From the NCBI RefSeq assembly GCF_002287375.1, contig NZ_NPOA01000002.1:1-64000 (forward strand): 64,000 bases of DNA, given 5' to 3'. Each line of letters opens with the position of its first letter. The first letter of the stretch is position 1. Made by a program: the position numbers and the translations under genes. The notes below the pieces were generated by a model that was given only the letters and a program-made list of their open reading frames with translations, had not been told where the DNA came from and searched no databases. The DNA is from Virgibacillus profundi. Its GTDB lineage: Bacteria; Bacillota; Bacilli; Bacillales; Amphibacillaceae. Shown here piece by piece: positions 44,693 to 53,767 of this stretch.

Positions 44693-45419
44693 GGAAAAAG
44701 TGATGCAAGCTTTTTCTAAATATACGATACTTGCCCGTGATGGTGTAGCAGATAAAGAAGTGGTACAACTTTATACAGCAGATGATGATATTCGTAGTTT
44801 ACTGGATCGTTTTGCAAATGAAGTAAATTGTGTCCTTATTCGAACGACTGATAATCTGTACATGGTTCCGGAAACAAGACTTAGTCCTTTTCACGTTAGC
44901 AATGACTGGATAAAACGTAATTATCTACGGTCTGACGCTGTTAATGCCGATATCTATTTGCTGTATTTTGCAACAATCGTTTTATTTGGTTCCTTTTTTG
45001 ATCGCTATAACAGTCAGGAACAGACATTACAATTTATAACGCTCGCTGATTGGGTGACAGCAATGAATGAACGTATTCATCATTTACAGTCTCATGATGA
45101 GGAAGTATTAGTCGACCTTGAGAAAGAATTCTCTTACAATTGGCGTGCGATAATTGATAAATGGGAAGATATGGATGACATAAAGGAAACAGCTAAACGC
45201 CAATCAGGAAATACAATAAGCAGGTTAAGCTTCATCGATACTGCGAAACGATTTTTAATCATGGAAGGACTCTTAAAGGAAATTGGAAACCATGAAGTGA
45301 CAATTACGGAAAAGGCGAAAATAATTATTCAACGATTTTTCATGGATGCAAGCTATAACAATAATATCTTTGAATTTATTTATGCGGAAGAGGAAGGTGA
45401 GCAGAATGCCAGCGATTAG
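44679..45419 (+). CDS. jetB: Wadjet subunit JetB (MukE-like)
   Basis: JetB corresponds to MukE, the winged-helix KITE partner that binds the kleisin JetA. This 246-residue protein has no catalytic motifs, and its helical and winged pattern (YTILARDGVADKEVVQLYTA at the start, SFIDTAKRFLIMEGLLKEIG near residue 185) fits the DUF6063-type JetB group. The assignment rests mainly on position between jetA and jetC and on the overlaps with both (14 bases each). AGAGGAG lies in the end of jetA ahead of its ATG. Confidence 0.82.
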   Translation: MNYPEEKVMQAFSKYTILARDGVADKEVVQLYTADDDIRSLLDRFANEVNCVLIRTTDNLYMVPETRLSPFHVSNDWIKRNYLRSDAVNADIYLLYFATIVLFGSFFDRYNSQEQTLQFITLADWVTAMNERIHHLQSHDEEVLVDLEKEFSYNWRAIIDKWEDMDDIKETAKRQSGNTISRLSFIDTAKRFLIMEGLLKEIGNHEVTITEKAKIIIQRFFMDASYNNNIFEFIYAEEEGEQNASD

Positions 45420-48400
45420 TAAAATCCGCCTAACAAATATCGTTTATGAAGGGGGAGAAAAGCGCTTCAATGATGAAACATTTTTGCTTGATGGGAATAA
45501 TGGGGCAATCTTATTGGAAAATGGCGGTGGGAAAACCGTCTTTATCCATACATTATTACAAGCTATTTTACCACATACTCCCCTAGGGGACAGAAAAATT
45601 AAAGAAACATTGCAACTTGAAAATGCTCCAGCCCATATCGGAATCGAATGGATCATAAATGAACGCCCACGCCGGTATATGACTACAGCTGTCTCTCTCT
45701 TTTTATATAATAATAAGCTCGATTCCTACAGATATGTGTTTGAATATGAAGCGAATAACCCCAACAGTCTAGAGCAAATGCCGTTTGTTAAAGACACGAC
45801 TGATGGCAACAAACGCCCTGCTTATAAAGAGGAAGTTGTTGAATATTATAGTGCTATGAAAAGTAAAACCCATAATGCACGCACATTTGACACGATTGGG
45901 ACTTTTAATACTTACATTGAGGAGCAATATCAGATCATTACGAATGAATGGGAAAGTATCGTGAAAATAAACCGTGATGAAGGTGGGATTGAGAAGTTTT
46001 TTGAAAATTGCCGGACGACGACAGATTTATATGACCGTCTTCTGATCCCGACAGTAGAAGATTCAATAGCAGGACATGAACAAGGGATGTTTGCCGACAT
46101 GTTTGAAAAACAGCGGGAAGGATTTCAAACATACCGGAATTTACAAAAGAGCATGAAAGAGCATAAAGCGATTCAAACTGAACTTGAAAAGTATGTTGCT
46201 GAATTTGAGGAGTTTTCCAATAAACAAATAGTATATGAAACCACAAAACAACGTGCAAAAGGGTTAGCGCAGGAGATTAATAATCAGCGATCCGAAATGG
46301 ACAAAGCGTATGCTGAAAACGAGATGGATTGGAAGCGATGGCGTGATGAGGATCTTGAGTACAATATAAAAACAGCCTCTTATGAAATTTCACAAGAACA
46401 AGAGAAAGCACGTACACTGGAAGCAGAGCATATGAAAAAGCTAGCCGCTTATGAGGAGGAAACTGAACATTTACGTGAAAACCAGCGATTATCTAATTCA
46501 TTAGAACATGCCAAATATAAACAGGAACTACAATCATATGAACAATTACTAGCCCAGTACAAAGCTGAACTGGAACAACATGATCAACAAGGCGAGGTGC
46601 TTGACTATGAAACAGAATTAGAAATTGAAAATGCAAAATTACATGGTTACTTTAGCAGTATGCTTGAACAAATTGAGGGAGTAATCGAACAACTTGAAAC
46701 CGAGCGACGACCAACAATAGAAGCAATCGAAGAACTTAACATAAGTGCAGCTAAGCAATCTAAACAGCTTGAGGAAGTGAAGCAAGAAGACAACCATACA
46801 CAGGGCCAACTGTCGACAAAACAGGATCAACTTGAAAAGTTAAAGCAACAAATTTTAGCAAATCCTGATCAAGAAAGTGTGCAAGCTGAATATGAAAATT
46901 GGAACGAACGCCACCAATGGTTAGATGAAGAAATTATCCGTTTAAAGCAATTTAAAAAAGCATCCGAGCAAAAAGTAACGGAACTTGATCAACAGCGTGA
47001 AGCACTTAATGAACAACTGAATGATAAGAAAATGAGTCTGCGGGATAAAAAGTATGATGAACAAACGATGCAGAAAGCACATGATGCGTTAATCGACAAG
47101 TTAGGTGAAATAAGACCAAGCTGGAAGGCAATCACCAATCTTCATTTAAAAGAAAATAGTGTATATAGCCCGCTCATTGATTTGCAGGGTAAATTAACAC
47201 GTGAAAGAGAAGACATTATGTACAAAGAGCGTCTTGCACGTTATTTTGTTGATAACTATGATGAGCAAAAGACTTTCTTTACAGATACCTTTTTAGCAGA
47301 GAAGTTAGCTGAATGGCAAAATCAATTTTACGTTGTAACAGGGCCAGAGTTTTTTGCAGATCTAAATGATGATCAAAAGACTGCATTTGCAGAGTATCCT
47401 TTATGGCCGCTCACACTCATTTCGACAGAAGCAGATCAGGAAAAAGTGATTACAAAATTAACTGAAATAAAAGCACGCCTTCAATATCCAATTTCCGTAC
47501 TAACATTAGAAGAGGTAAAGCGAATTGGAATTGGAAATAGCTCGGTTAAAGAGAAGTGGGTTGCACCAACACATTGGCAGACAAATTTAGATGAAGAATA
47601 TTTTATGACATGGAAAAAGGATGTCCGTAAAGTTGCGGAAGAGCTAACTGCATTAAGAGAACAAAAGGAAGCAGAACTGAACAACTGCCAAGCAATTATT
47701 GGTGAATTCGAAAGTTTTTTTCATACATATCCAGTTTCGTTCAAGGAACTGTTAATGGAGAACATCCGCAACATAGAAGCAGAAATAGAATCAAATGGGC
47801 GAGAAATTAATAAATTGCGAATCTTATTAAATCAAGTCAAGGATGAAATAAAAGTATCAGAAACACATGTAAATAAGTATACCGATGAAAAAGATGGATT
47901 AGGAAGACGACTGGAAAAGGCAGTAGAACTTTTCCAAGTAGAAAGAGAAATAACAGAATTAAAGGAAGCACTTCGACGAACCAGAGAAAAGATTGCTCAG
48001 CTTGAAAAAGAAGAACGTCAATTAAAACGTGAACTTTCCAGCTATGAAGCTGATAAGCGAACAATAAATGAGCTGATTTCAGGAAATCAGGATGAAATTC
48101 GGATTACGAAAGCAGATAGTGTATATAACGAAGTGAAGGGTTTTCAGCCACAATATACTGATGACGCAAAATCAGTCATCATGGAACGAAGGAAATCACT
48201 CCAGTTAAAAATACACGGCATTCAGCAATCGTATGGGGAGATTGTCGAGAAACATAAGCAAACTGAAAAAGATATTGTCAGAGTGAAAGCGGAGATAAAA
48301 GACATTTTAAATGAGCATGAAGAGATAGATGCAGGAATGGTATTTCCAGCAGATGGAAAAAGGCTTCTGGAGCGAATCCGTACCAATGTAAAAACGGGGG

Positions 48401-49824
48401 AAGCAAAAACAAAAGAACTCTCCGAAATTTTAACGAAAGCGAAAGAATCAGTTGCTGGCCAAAATTCACGTGTCGATACGAAGCTTGAACAGTTCCAGGT
48501 TACATTTTCAAATATACCCTTATTTAAATTCGACATGGAGCTTGAAACAATCGCAGCCTATTTAGAAAAGACGCAGCAAAATTTAATGGAGCGGAAAATA
48601 TACTTACAAGCAGAGAAAGAACGAATTGAAAAACAGCTCAGTAACATTGAAAAAGCACATCATAATTTAGACCGTTTTGCTGAAGCGCACCATTTTAATC
48701 GTACAAACATAACTGCTTTTGCTTTAACAGCAAAGGAAATTACTGAATTTTCGTATGAGCGGTTGAAATTTGTAACAGAAATTACGAACGTGCTGCGAAG
48801 CGCAAATGAGACGTTGGAGGTAGCAAAGGATAAAATTGATAGAGCAAAAGGTCATTTCAGAAGGTTCTGCCGTGACAACATTACAGAAAGGAAACTTCGT
48901 GAAATGGCAACTGAAGGCATAGAAATCAAAAAGACGTTGGAAGACGTGTTGGGATTCCAGCAAAATATGCTCACTACCGTTGAACGTGCGGATCAATATG
49001 CACGCAATTATATTAGCGAAAAAGATAAAGAGGTCCAAGCATTTATTAATAGTATTCATAATCATCTATTGAATGTGACAGAACAACTCCGTGTCATTCC
49101 GAAAAAAACGAAAGTGAAAATCGGTGAAAAATGGAGGGAGATCTTCCAATTTTCGATTCCTGAGTGGGTGGAAGAAGACGGGAAAAGTCGTATTCGTGAT
49201 CATATGGACTGGATCTTAGAACAGCTTGAATCTGATCATTTTAAAAATGACCAAGGTATAGAGGATAACGGGAAAGTGCGTAAAGAAGTTGAAACATGGC
49301 TTCATACAAAGCAGTTACTTCAAGTCGTCATGGATCACAAAGGGATGAAAGTGGCGTGCAGAAAAGTCACGAATGATAACCAAGTGACACAGAAGCTTAC
49401 CTCCTGGGAACAGAGCAATAAATGGTCAGGCGGGGAAAAATGGAGTAAAAATATGACATTGTTTCTCGGTATATTAAATTTCGTCGCTGAGAAAAAACAG
49501 CATATTGAAACGAAAATGAAGCGGCATCGTGCTGTTATTTTAGATAACCCATTTGGAAAAGCATCGAGTGATCATGTATTAAGTCCAGTATTTTTTGTAG
49601 CAGAACAACTTGGCTTTCAAATTATCGCGTTAACTGCTCATGCAGATGGAAAGTATTTACAAGATTATTTTCCGATTATTTATAGTTTGAAATTAAGAGC
49701 TACGGCAAATAAAACAAAGCAAATTATGACAAAAGAAAAATCACTCCATCATGCGTACTTCCAAGATCATGAACCAGAGGAAATGAAGCGGTTGGAAGAG
49801 CGGGAGCAGTTGGAATTATTTTAA
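45406..49824 (+). CDS. jetC: Wadjet subunit JetC (MukB-like SMC ATPase)
   Basis: JetC is the SMC-like motor of Wadjet. This 1472-residue protein has the Walker A motif NGGGKT at residues 39-44, long coiled-coil arms (about 230-600 and 770-1120) flanking a hinge-like middle, and the ABC signature KWSGGEKWSKNM near 1340. The Walker B region is RAVILDNPFGKASSDHV near 1377, with Asn where classical SMC proteins have Glu, as in other MukB/JetC-type proteins. I chose the ATG at 45406 (after GGAAGGTGAGC) instead of an upstream ATG inside jetB. It is the last gene of the jetDABC operon. Confidence 0.9.
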   Translation: MPAISKIRLTNIVYEGGEKRFNDETFLLDGNNGAILLENGGGKTVFIHTLLQAILPHTPLGDRKIKETLQLENAPAHIGIEWIINERPRRYMTTAVSLFLYNNKLDSYRYVFEYEANNPNSLEQMPFVKDTTDGNKRPAYKEEVVEYYSAMKSKTHNARTFDTIGTFNTYIEEQYQIITNEWESIVKINRDEGGIEKFFENCRTTTDLYDRLLIPTVEDSIAGHEQGMFADMFEKQREGFQTYRNLQKSMKEHKAIQTELEKYVAEFEEFSNKQIVYETTKQRAKGLAQEINNQRSEMDKAYAENEMDWKRWRDEDLEYNIKTASYEISQEQEKARTLEAEHMKKLAAYEEETEHLRENQRLSNSLEHAKYKQELQSYEQLLAQYKAELEQHDQQGEVLDYETELEIENAKLHGYFSSMLEQIEGVIEQLETERRPTIEAIEELNISAAKQSKQLEEVKQEDNHTQGQLSTKQDQLEKLKQQILANPDQESVQAEYENWNERHQWLDEEIIRLKQFKKASEQKVTELDQQREALNEQLNDKKMSLRDKKYDEQTMQKAHDALIDKLGEIRPSWKAITNLHLKENSVYSPLIDLQGKLTREREDIMYKERLARYFVDNYDEQKTFFTDTFLAEKLAEWQNQFYVVTGPEFFADLNDDQKTAFAEYPLWPLTLISTEADQEKVITKLTEIKARLQYPISVLTLEEVKRIGIGNSSVKEKWVAPTHWQTNLDEEYFMTWKKDVRKVAEELTALREQKEAELNNCQAIIGEFESFFHTYPVSFKELLMENIRNIEAEIESNGREINKLRILLNQVKDEIKVSETHVNKYTDEKDGLGRRLEKAVELFQVEREITELKEALRRTREKIAQLEKEERQLKRELSSYEADKRTINELISGNQDEIRITKADSVYNEVKGFQPQYTDDAKSVIMERRKSLQLKIHGIQQSYGEIVEKHKQTEKDIVRVKAEIKDILNEHEEIDAGMVFPADGKRLLERIRTNVKTGEAKTKELSEILTKAKESVAGQNSRVDTKLEQFQVTFSNIPLFKFDMELETIAAYLEKTQQNLMERKIYLQAEKERIEKQLSNIEKAHHNLDRFAEAHHFNRTNITAFALTAKEITEFSYERLKFVTEITNVLRSANETLEVAKDKIDRAKGHFRRFCRDNITERKLREMATEGIEIKKTLEDVLGFQQNMLTTVERADQYARNYISEKDKEVQAFINSIHNHLLNVTEQLRVIPKKTKVKIGEKWREIFQFSIPEWVEEDGKSRIRDHMDWILEQLESDHFKNDQGIEDNGKVRKEVETWLHTKQLLQVVMDHKGMKVACRKVTNDNQVTQKLTSWEQSNKWSGGEKWSKNMTLFLGILNFVAEKKQHIETKMKRHRAVILDNPFGKASSDHVLSPVFFVAEQLGFQIIALTAHADGKYLQDYFPIIYSLKLRATANKTKQIMTKEKSLHHAYFQDHEPEEMKRLEEREQLELF

Positions 49825-49897
49825 AATTATATATGCACTAAAATATGTAGTTTATTATCAAACCTGACGAAACCGATATACCCCAAACCAATTAAAA

Positions 49898-49938
49898 TAA
49901 AGCTGTTTTTTCCTCATTGGAGAGGAGAAAACAGCTTT
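49898..49938 (-). terminator. Terminator between jetC and dacB
   Basis: AAAGCTGTTTT/AAAACAGCTTT with an inner TCCTC/GAGGA stem forms a strong hairpin. It serves the convergent dacB gene (minus strand, T-rich side) and possibly jetC. Versions of the same hairpin reappear at 56859 and 62912. Confidence 0.8.
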
Positions 49939-49948
49939 CCTATTTTCC

Positions 49949-51478
49949 TTAAAACTCATGTCCTGCCAAAGCCGTTGCTATTGCATCCTCTATTGCCTGC
50001 ATATTAGACCTTGAACCAAGGAAATTGTTAATCATTACAGAGAAAATTAAGTCCTCTCCATCTGCTGTTTTAACATAGCCTGAAAGTGCGGATACTCCTG
50101 TAAGCGAGCCTGTTTTTGCTGTGACATTGCTTTTGGCGGGTCCTGAAGTCATACGATATCGCAATGTTCCACCGACAAGTCGTTCTGATTCACCTGCAAC
50201 AGGCAAGGAGTGTTCAAATGCAGGAAACCAGCTCTTTTCCTGGGCTTCATATAGCAGCTGTGCAAGATCGTTTGCTGGAATCATATTTTTATGGGACATT
50301 CCGGAACCATCCCGAAGCAAGATTGTATCTGGATTTACCCCAAGTTCGGTTATTGCTTCTTCCATAACTTCAAGCCCTTTATCCCAGCTTCCTTCATTGT
50401 GAACGACTTTTCCCATTTCCTTGGTCAAAACTTCACCATGGCCATTGTTGCTTAATTTCATAAATGGGATTAGCAATTCCTGTAGTGGCATGGATTCTTT
50501 GGAAGTGAGTATTCTTGTGTCATCAGGGGTTTCAGAAAACTTCACCTTAGAATTCCCGATGAAATTAATCCCATGTTCATTCAGTGATTTGCGAAATACA
50601 TCCACAGCATATCCGGTTGGTTCCCATACGGATACCCAGGAGCGTGAATTGGAGCCATCAACTGGCATGGTTCCTTCTACTACAATTTTGTTGGATCCAT
50701 GTTCCCGCTCGATAGAAATGCTTTTACTTTCACCTGAAGCGACCATTTCTGTTTTATTTTCAATTGTGACATAGTCCGTTTCCGGAGTTAATGTCACCTC
50801 TGCTTCTCCATCAGCTTCCTCAGCAGGGGTAACCTGGACAATGACTGTTCCCGCATCGTAATCTTCATTTGGTGAAAGATTCAGTGCTGAAATTTGCGCA
50901 CCAGTGTAGAATGGTTCATCTGACCAATTTAGATCCTGGGAAAGTCGCACATCATCATACCAGGTGTCATCCCCGACGAGGTCGCCTTTAATTTTGTTTA
51001 TGCCCTGGGCTTTCAAGTGTTTTGCAAATTGATCCAAGTCTTTTTTCAATAATGTTGGATCACCTTTCCCTTTTAAGTAAAGATCCCCATGTAGAACTTT
51101 CCCTCTTAATGTACCGTCTGTTAAAACCTCTGTACTAAAACGATAATCCGTTCCCAGTGTTTCAAGTGCTGCTGTAGCTGTAAGTAATTTCATGTTGGAT
51201 GCCGGGTGCAGGCGAATGTCTCCATCCTGTGAAAAGAGTAATTCACCAGTATCCTTATTTTTTACACTGACGCCTGTCACTGTACCTTCCAGATGTTCAT
51301 TATCAAGAATGGCTGCCAGTTTTTCTTCTAATGCCGCATTTTCCTCGAATTCGGTTTCTGCAACTTCTTCAGATGCCTTTACAAATAGCGATTCATTCTG
51401 ACCCATGATAGGGATTGCTGCAAGTACTGCAATTACAATTAACAGCAAACCCTGCTTCAAGTAACTCTTCCATTTCAT
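49949..51478 (-). CDS. dacB: D-alanyl-D-alanine carboxypeptidase/endopeptidase (PBP4, peptidase S13)
   Basis: This 509-residue low-molecular-mass penicillin-binding protein trims peptidoglycan stem peptides outside the membrane. A signal-type hydrophobic segment (GLLLIVIAVLAAIPIMG) is followed by an acidic linker. The active-site motifs are S94-N-M-K97 (HPASNMKLLTA), the SxN-type LSNNGHGE near residue 342, and the KTG motif AKTGSLTG near 447. The large insertion between the first two motifs is characteristic of the S13/PBP4 class. GGGGTGTGG precedes the ATG at 51478. Fragments of its 3' end (coding for AGHEF and NMQAIEDA-type sequence) occur at 56859 and 62966. Confidence 0.92.
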   Translation of the reverse strand: MKWKSYLKQGLLLIVIAVLAAIPIMGQNESLFVKASEEVAETEFEENAALEEKLAAILDNEHLEGTVTGVSVKNKDTGELLFSQDGDIRLHPASNMKLLTATAALETLGTDYRFSTEVLTDGTLRGKVLHGDLYLKGKGDPTLLKKDLDQFAKHLKAQGINKIKGDLVGDDTWYDDVRLSQDLNWSDEPFYTGAQISALNLSPNEDYDAGTVIVQVTPAEEADGEAEVTLTPETDYVTIENKTEMVASGESKSISIEREHGSNKIVVEGTMPVDGSNSRSWVSVWEPTGYAVDVFRKSLNEHGINFIGNSKVKFSETPDDTRILTSKESMPLQELLIPFMKLSNNGHGEVLTKEMGKVVHNEGSWDKGLEVMEEAITELGVNPDTILLRDGSGMSHKNMIPANDLAQLLYEAQEKSWFPAFEHSLPVAGESERLVGGTLRYRMTSGPAKSNVTAKTGSLTGVSALSGYVKTADGEDLIFSVMINNFLGSRSNMQAIEDAIATALAGHEF

Positions 51479-51647
51479 AAATATCCACACCCCTTATAGT
51501 TTGAATATTTTAAGTATAATGTATAATGCGAATAAATCTAGCGCTTTTACTAGAAAGGCATCCATGGACCCATGTAAATTTATAGATGCGGTACTTTTAC
51601 CTTGGTTAGGTTTGATTCCTTTTAACCAGATGCGGAGGGGGAGGGGA

Positions 51648-51807
51648 GTTGAGAGAAGGCTTATGAAAGTTGAGAAATAAACCTGTAAGTTGAGAGATAA
51701 CTTAATAAAGTTGAGAGATAATTGTATAAATCCCTATTCTCTCTCAACTCTGCAACGGTGTCTCTCAACTGCTCTCTCTCAACTTCAGCCGACACTCTCT
51801 CAACTCC
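51648..51807. repeat. Inverted GTTGAGAGA/TCTCTCAAC array 1
   Basis: Four copies of GTTGAGA(G/A)A are followed by four copies of the complement CTCTCAAC, mostly at 21-nt spacing (one 20 and one 14). Between them lies a core of about 25 bases including ATTGTATAAATCCC. The whole can fold as one long imperfect hairpin. It sits upstream of dacB and of the tct operon. Confidence 0.88.
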
Positions 51808-51969
51808 CGGTACAAGTAGTTCAGGGCCTCTCACTTTCCAAATTTAAGAGGAGTGTTACTGGTCATTCTCATAAAAAACAAAAAAGTCCTGATCAATTGT
51901 GATTTCCATTACGTCTTTAAGAAGGTATTACCTTCTTAAAGCACTGGTTCATATAGAAGGTTTTATCTA

Positions 51970-52124
51970 CCATTTACATATTCCTCCATATTCACACAAA
52001 ATGTTCGGTAATTTTTAACATTTACCAACAAAAAGAAATCGAATTTTGTAAAATACTGTTTGACTGTAAGTGAAAAGTAAATTATAATACCATAAAGTGT
52101 TCAGATAATTTCCAATTGACTTCT
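51970..52124 (+). repeat. Regulatory segment, copy A (tct promoter region)
   Basis: About 155 bases that recur at 57112-57265. Conserved parts include CACAAAATGTTCGGT, CCAACAAAAAGAAA, GTAAGTGAA and the stretch ACCATAAAGTGTTCAGAT just after the -10 box. It contains the tct promoter given separately. The 51479-52210 gap otherwise holds only array 1. Confidence 0.8.
52060..52088 (+). promoter_or_regulatory. Sigma-A promoter of the tct operon
   Basis: TTGACT (52060-52065) and TATAAT (52083-52088) are separated by 17 bases. Transcription would start about 115 bases before tctC and run through the conserved CCATAAAGTGTTCAGAT motif, which may be an operator. Confidence 0.75.
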
Positions 52125-52210
52125 ATTTCTAGAAAGCAAAAAGATCTTCTGAATTACATATTTAAATTACTAAAATAGTAGTTGGTGGTTAAAAAGGAGG
52201 AGTTATATAA

Positions 52211-53179
52211 ATGAGGAAAAAGAGAATGCGTTTGGTCGTTGGGTTTCTTTTGATTACTTCTATAGTAATGGTGCTTGCAGCCTGTGGGGCGGAAGAAGAA
52301 TCTGCTGAAAATTATCCTGATCGTGAGATAGAGATGGTAATTCCGTGGGATCCGGGTGGTGGCAGTGATATCGAAGGAAGAGTAGTTGTCGATCATGTAT
52401 CTGAAGCTATGGATGAATCTATGGTTGTTGTGAACATACCTGGTGTTGGTGGTACGATTGGAGCAGAAGAGTTATTGCAAGAAGAAGCGAATGGATATCA
52501 TCTTGGTCAAATCCATGAAGGGCATCTTGTAGCCCATCATTCTGGAATTACCGATGTAAATTATGATGACTTTGTGCCGATTGCTTCGATGTCTTCATCT
52601 GATCAAATTCTTACAGTGTCGAGTGAACTAGGTGTTGATTCATTGGAAGAGTTTGTCGAATATGGGCAAGAGAATCAAATTAATTTTGGGGGAACAGTTA
52701 GTGGTATACCACGTGTCTGGGTAGAACAGATTGGTAAGGCATTGGATATCAATTATAACCTCGTTGGTTATGAGGGACTTGGCGAAGCAGTTCAGGCACT
52801 AGCTGGCGGGCATGTGGATGCTGTCATTGCAGATTACCCATCAGCTGCAGAATTTGTTGAAGCAGGTCATATGAAGTTCTTGGCCATCGGGACAAAAGAA
52901 CGAACTGATTCATTACCAGATATTCCGACTTTTGTTGAATCAGGATATGACATAACAATGGGGATAAATCGTGGTTATGTGGCTCCGGCTGGTACTGACC
53001 AGAAAATTATTGATCTTTTAAGTGAAAAATTTGAAGAGGTTGCTAAAAGTGATGCATTTATTGAAGAAATTGAAGTACTTGGTGCAGGTGTAAACTTTAT
53101 GGATCATGAGGAATATTCAGCATATCTGGATGAACAGAATAAAATAATAGAGGAAACTATTGCTGAGATAGAAGAATAG
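52211..53179 (+). CDS. tctC: Tripartite tricarboxylate transporter binding protein TctC
   Basis: This 322-residue Bug-family binding lipoprotein captures a carboxylate outside the cell and hands it to the TctA/TctB membrane unit. The lipobox is VLAACG with Cys near residue 25. The family motifs are present: YPDREIEMVIPWDPGGGSDI, then INFGGTVSGIPRVWVEQIGK, then LAGGHVDAVIADYP and APAGTDQKIIDLL. AAGGAGGAG precedes the ATG. It is the first gene of tctCBA. The ligand could be citrate, another di- or tricarboxylate, or an aromatic acid, because Bug proteins are diverse. Confidence 0.92.
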   Translation: MRKKRMRLVVGFLLITSIVMVLAACGAEEESAENYPDREIEMVIPWDPGGGSDIEGRVVVDHVSEAMDESMVVVNIPGVGGTIGAEELLQEEANGYHLGQIHEGHLVAHHSGITDVNYDDFVPIASMSSSDQILTVSSELGVDSLEEFVEYGQENQINFGGTVSGIPRVWVEQIGKALDINYNLVGYEGLGEAVQALAGGHVDAVIADYPSAAEFVEAGHMKFLAIGTKERTDSLPDIPTFVESGYDITMGINRGYVAPAGTDQKIIDLLSEKFEEVAKSDAFIEEIEVLGAGVNFMDHEEYSAYLDEQNKIIEETIAEIEE

Positions 53180-53260
53180 ATATACGAAGGAAGTTAAATA
53201 CGGAGGGCGAACAGTTAGCCCTCCAGTTCATCATATATTATACGAATCTAGGAGGTTAAC

Positions 53261-53743
53261 ATGGGTGAGATAGTGATTGGAATTCTATTAATTCTTTTAA
53301 GTGCATTAATATATTTTAACTCAGGGGATTTCCCGCAGCTAAATGAAACCCATTTGGATCCGGGTTCCTATCCAAAATTGCTTGCCTTGCTATTATTTTT
53401 ATTATCACTGATCCTAGTAATAAAATCGTCAGTAAATTTATTGAAATCGAAGACTAGCCTTTTTGATTCGGGGATCAAGGACTTTCTGAAAAAACAATGG
53501 AAAGAATACAAGTTGGTTGTTTATAGTTTGGTTATATTGGGTTTATATATCCTTTTACTAAATGTGCTTGGATTCATTATTTCCAGTATTGCTTTTATTA
53601 TTGCGGCAGGTTTATTAATTGGTCCAAAGAAGAAAAAAGACTTGATTACCATCAGTATTGTTTCTTTTGTAGTTACATTTGGGGTATATTTCTTTTTTGA
53701 GAATGTATTGTACGTCAGATTTCCTAATGGCATATTCTTTTAA
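53261..53743 (+). CDS. tctB: Tripartite tricarboxylate transporter small subunit TctB
   Basis: This 160-residue protein has four hydrophobic segments, the normal number for TctB. The family start is recognisable (IGILLILLSALIYFNSGDFP, then LDPGSYPKLLALLLFLLSL). TctB partners the large TctA subunit; its exact role is not resolved. It follows tctC by 80 bases and precedes tctA by 24 bases. AGGAGG lies before the ATG. Confidence 0.9.
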   Translation: MGEIVIGILLILLSALIYFNSGDFPQLNETHLDPGSYPKLLALLLFLLSLILVIKSSVNLLKSKTSLFDSGIKDFLKKQWKEYKLVVYSLVILGLYILLLNVLGFIISSIAFIIAAGLLIGPKKKKDLITISIVSFVVTFGVYFFFENVLYVRFPNGIFF

Positions 53744-53767
53744 TTACTAGGGAAGGGATGGTGTAAA

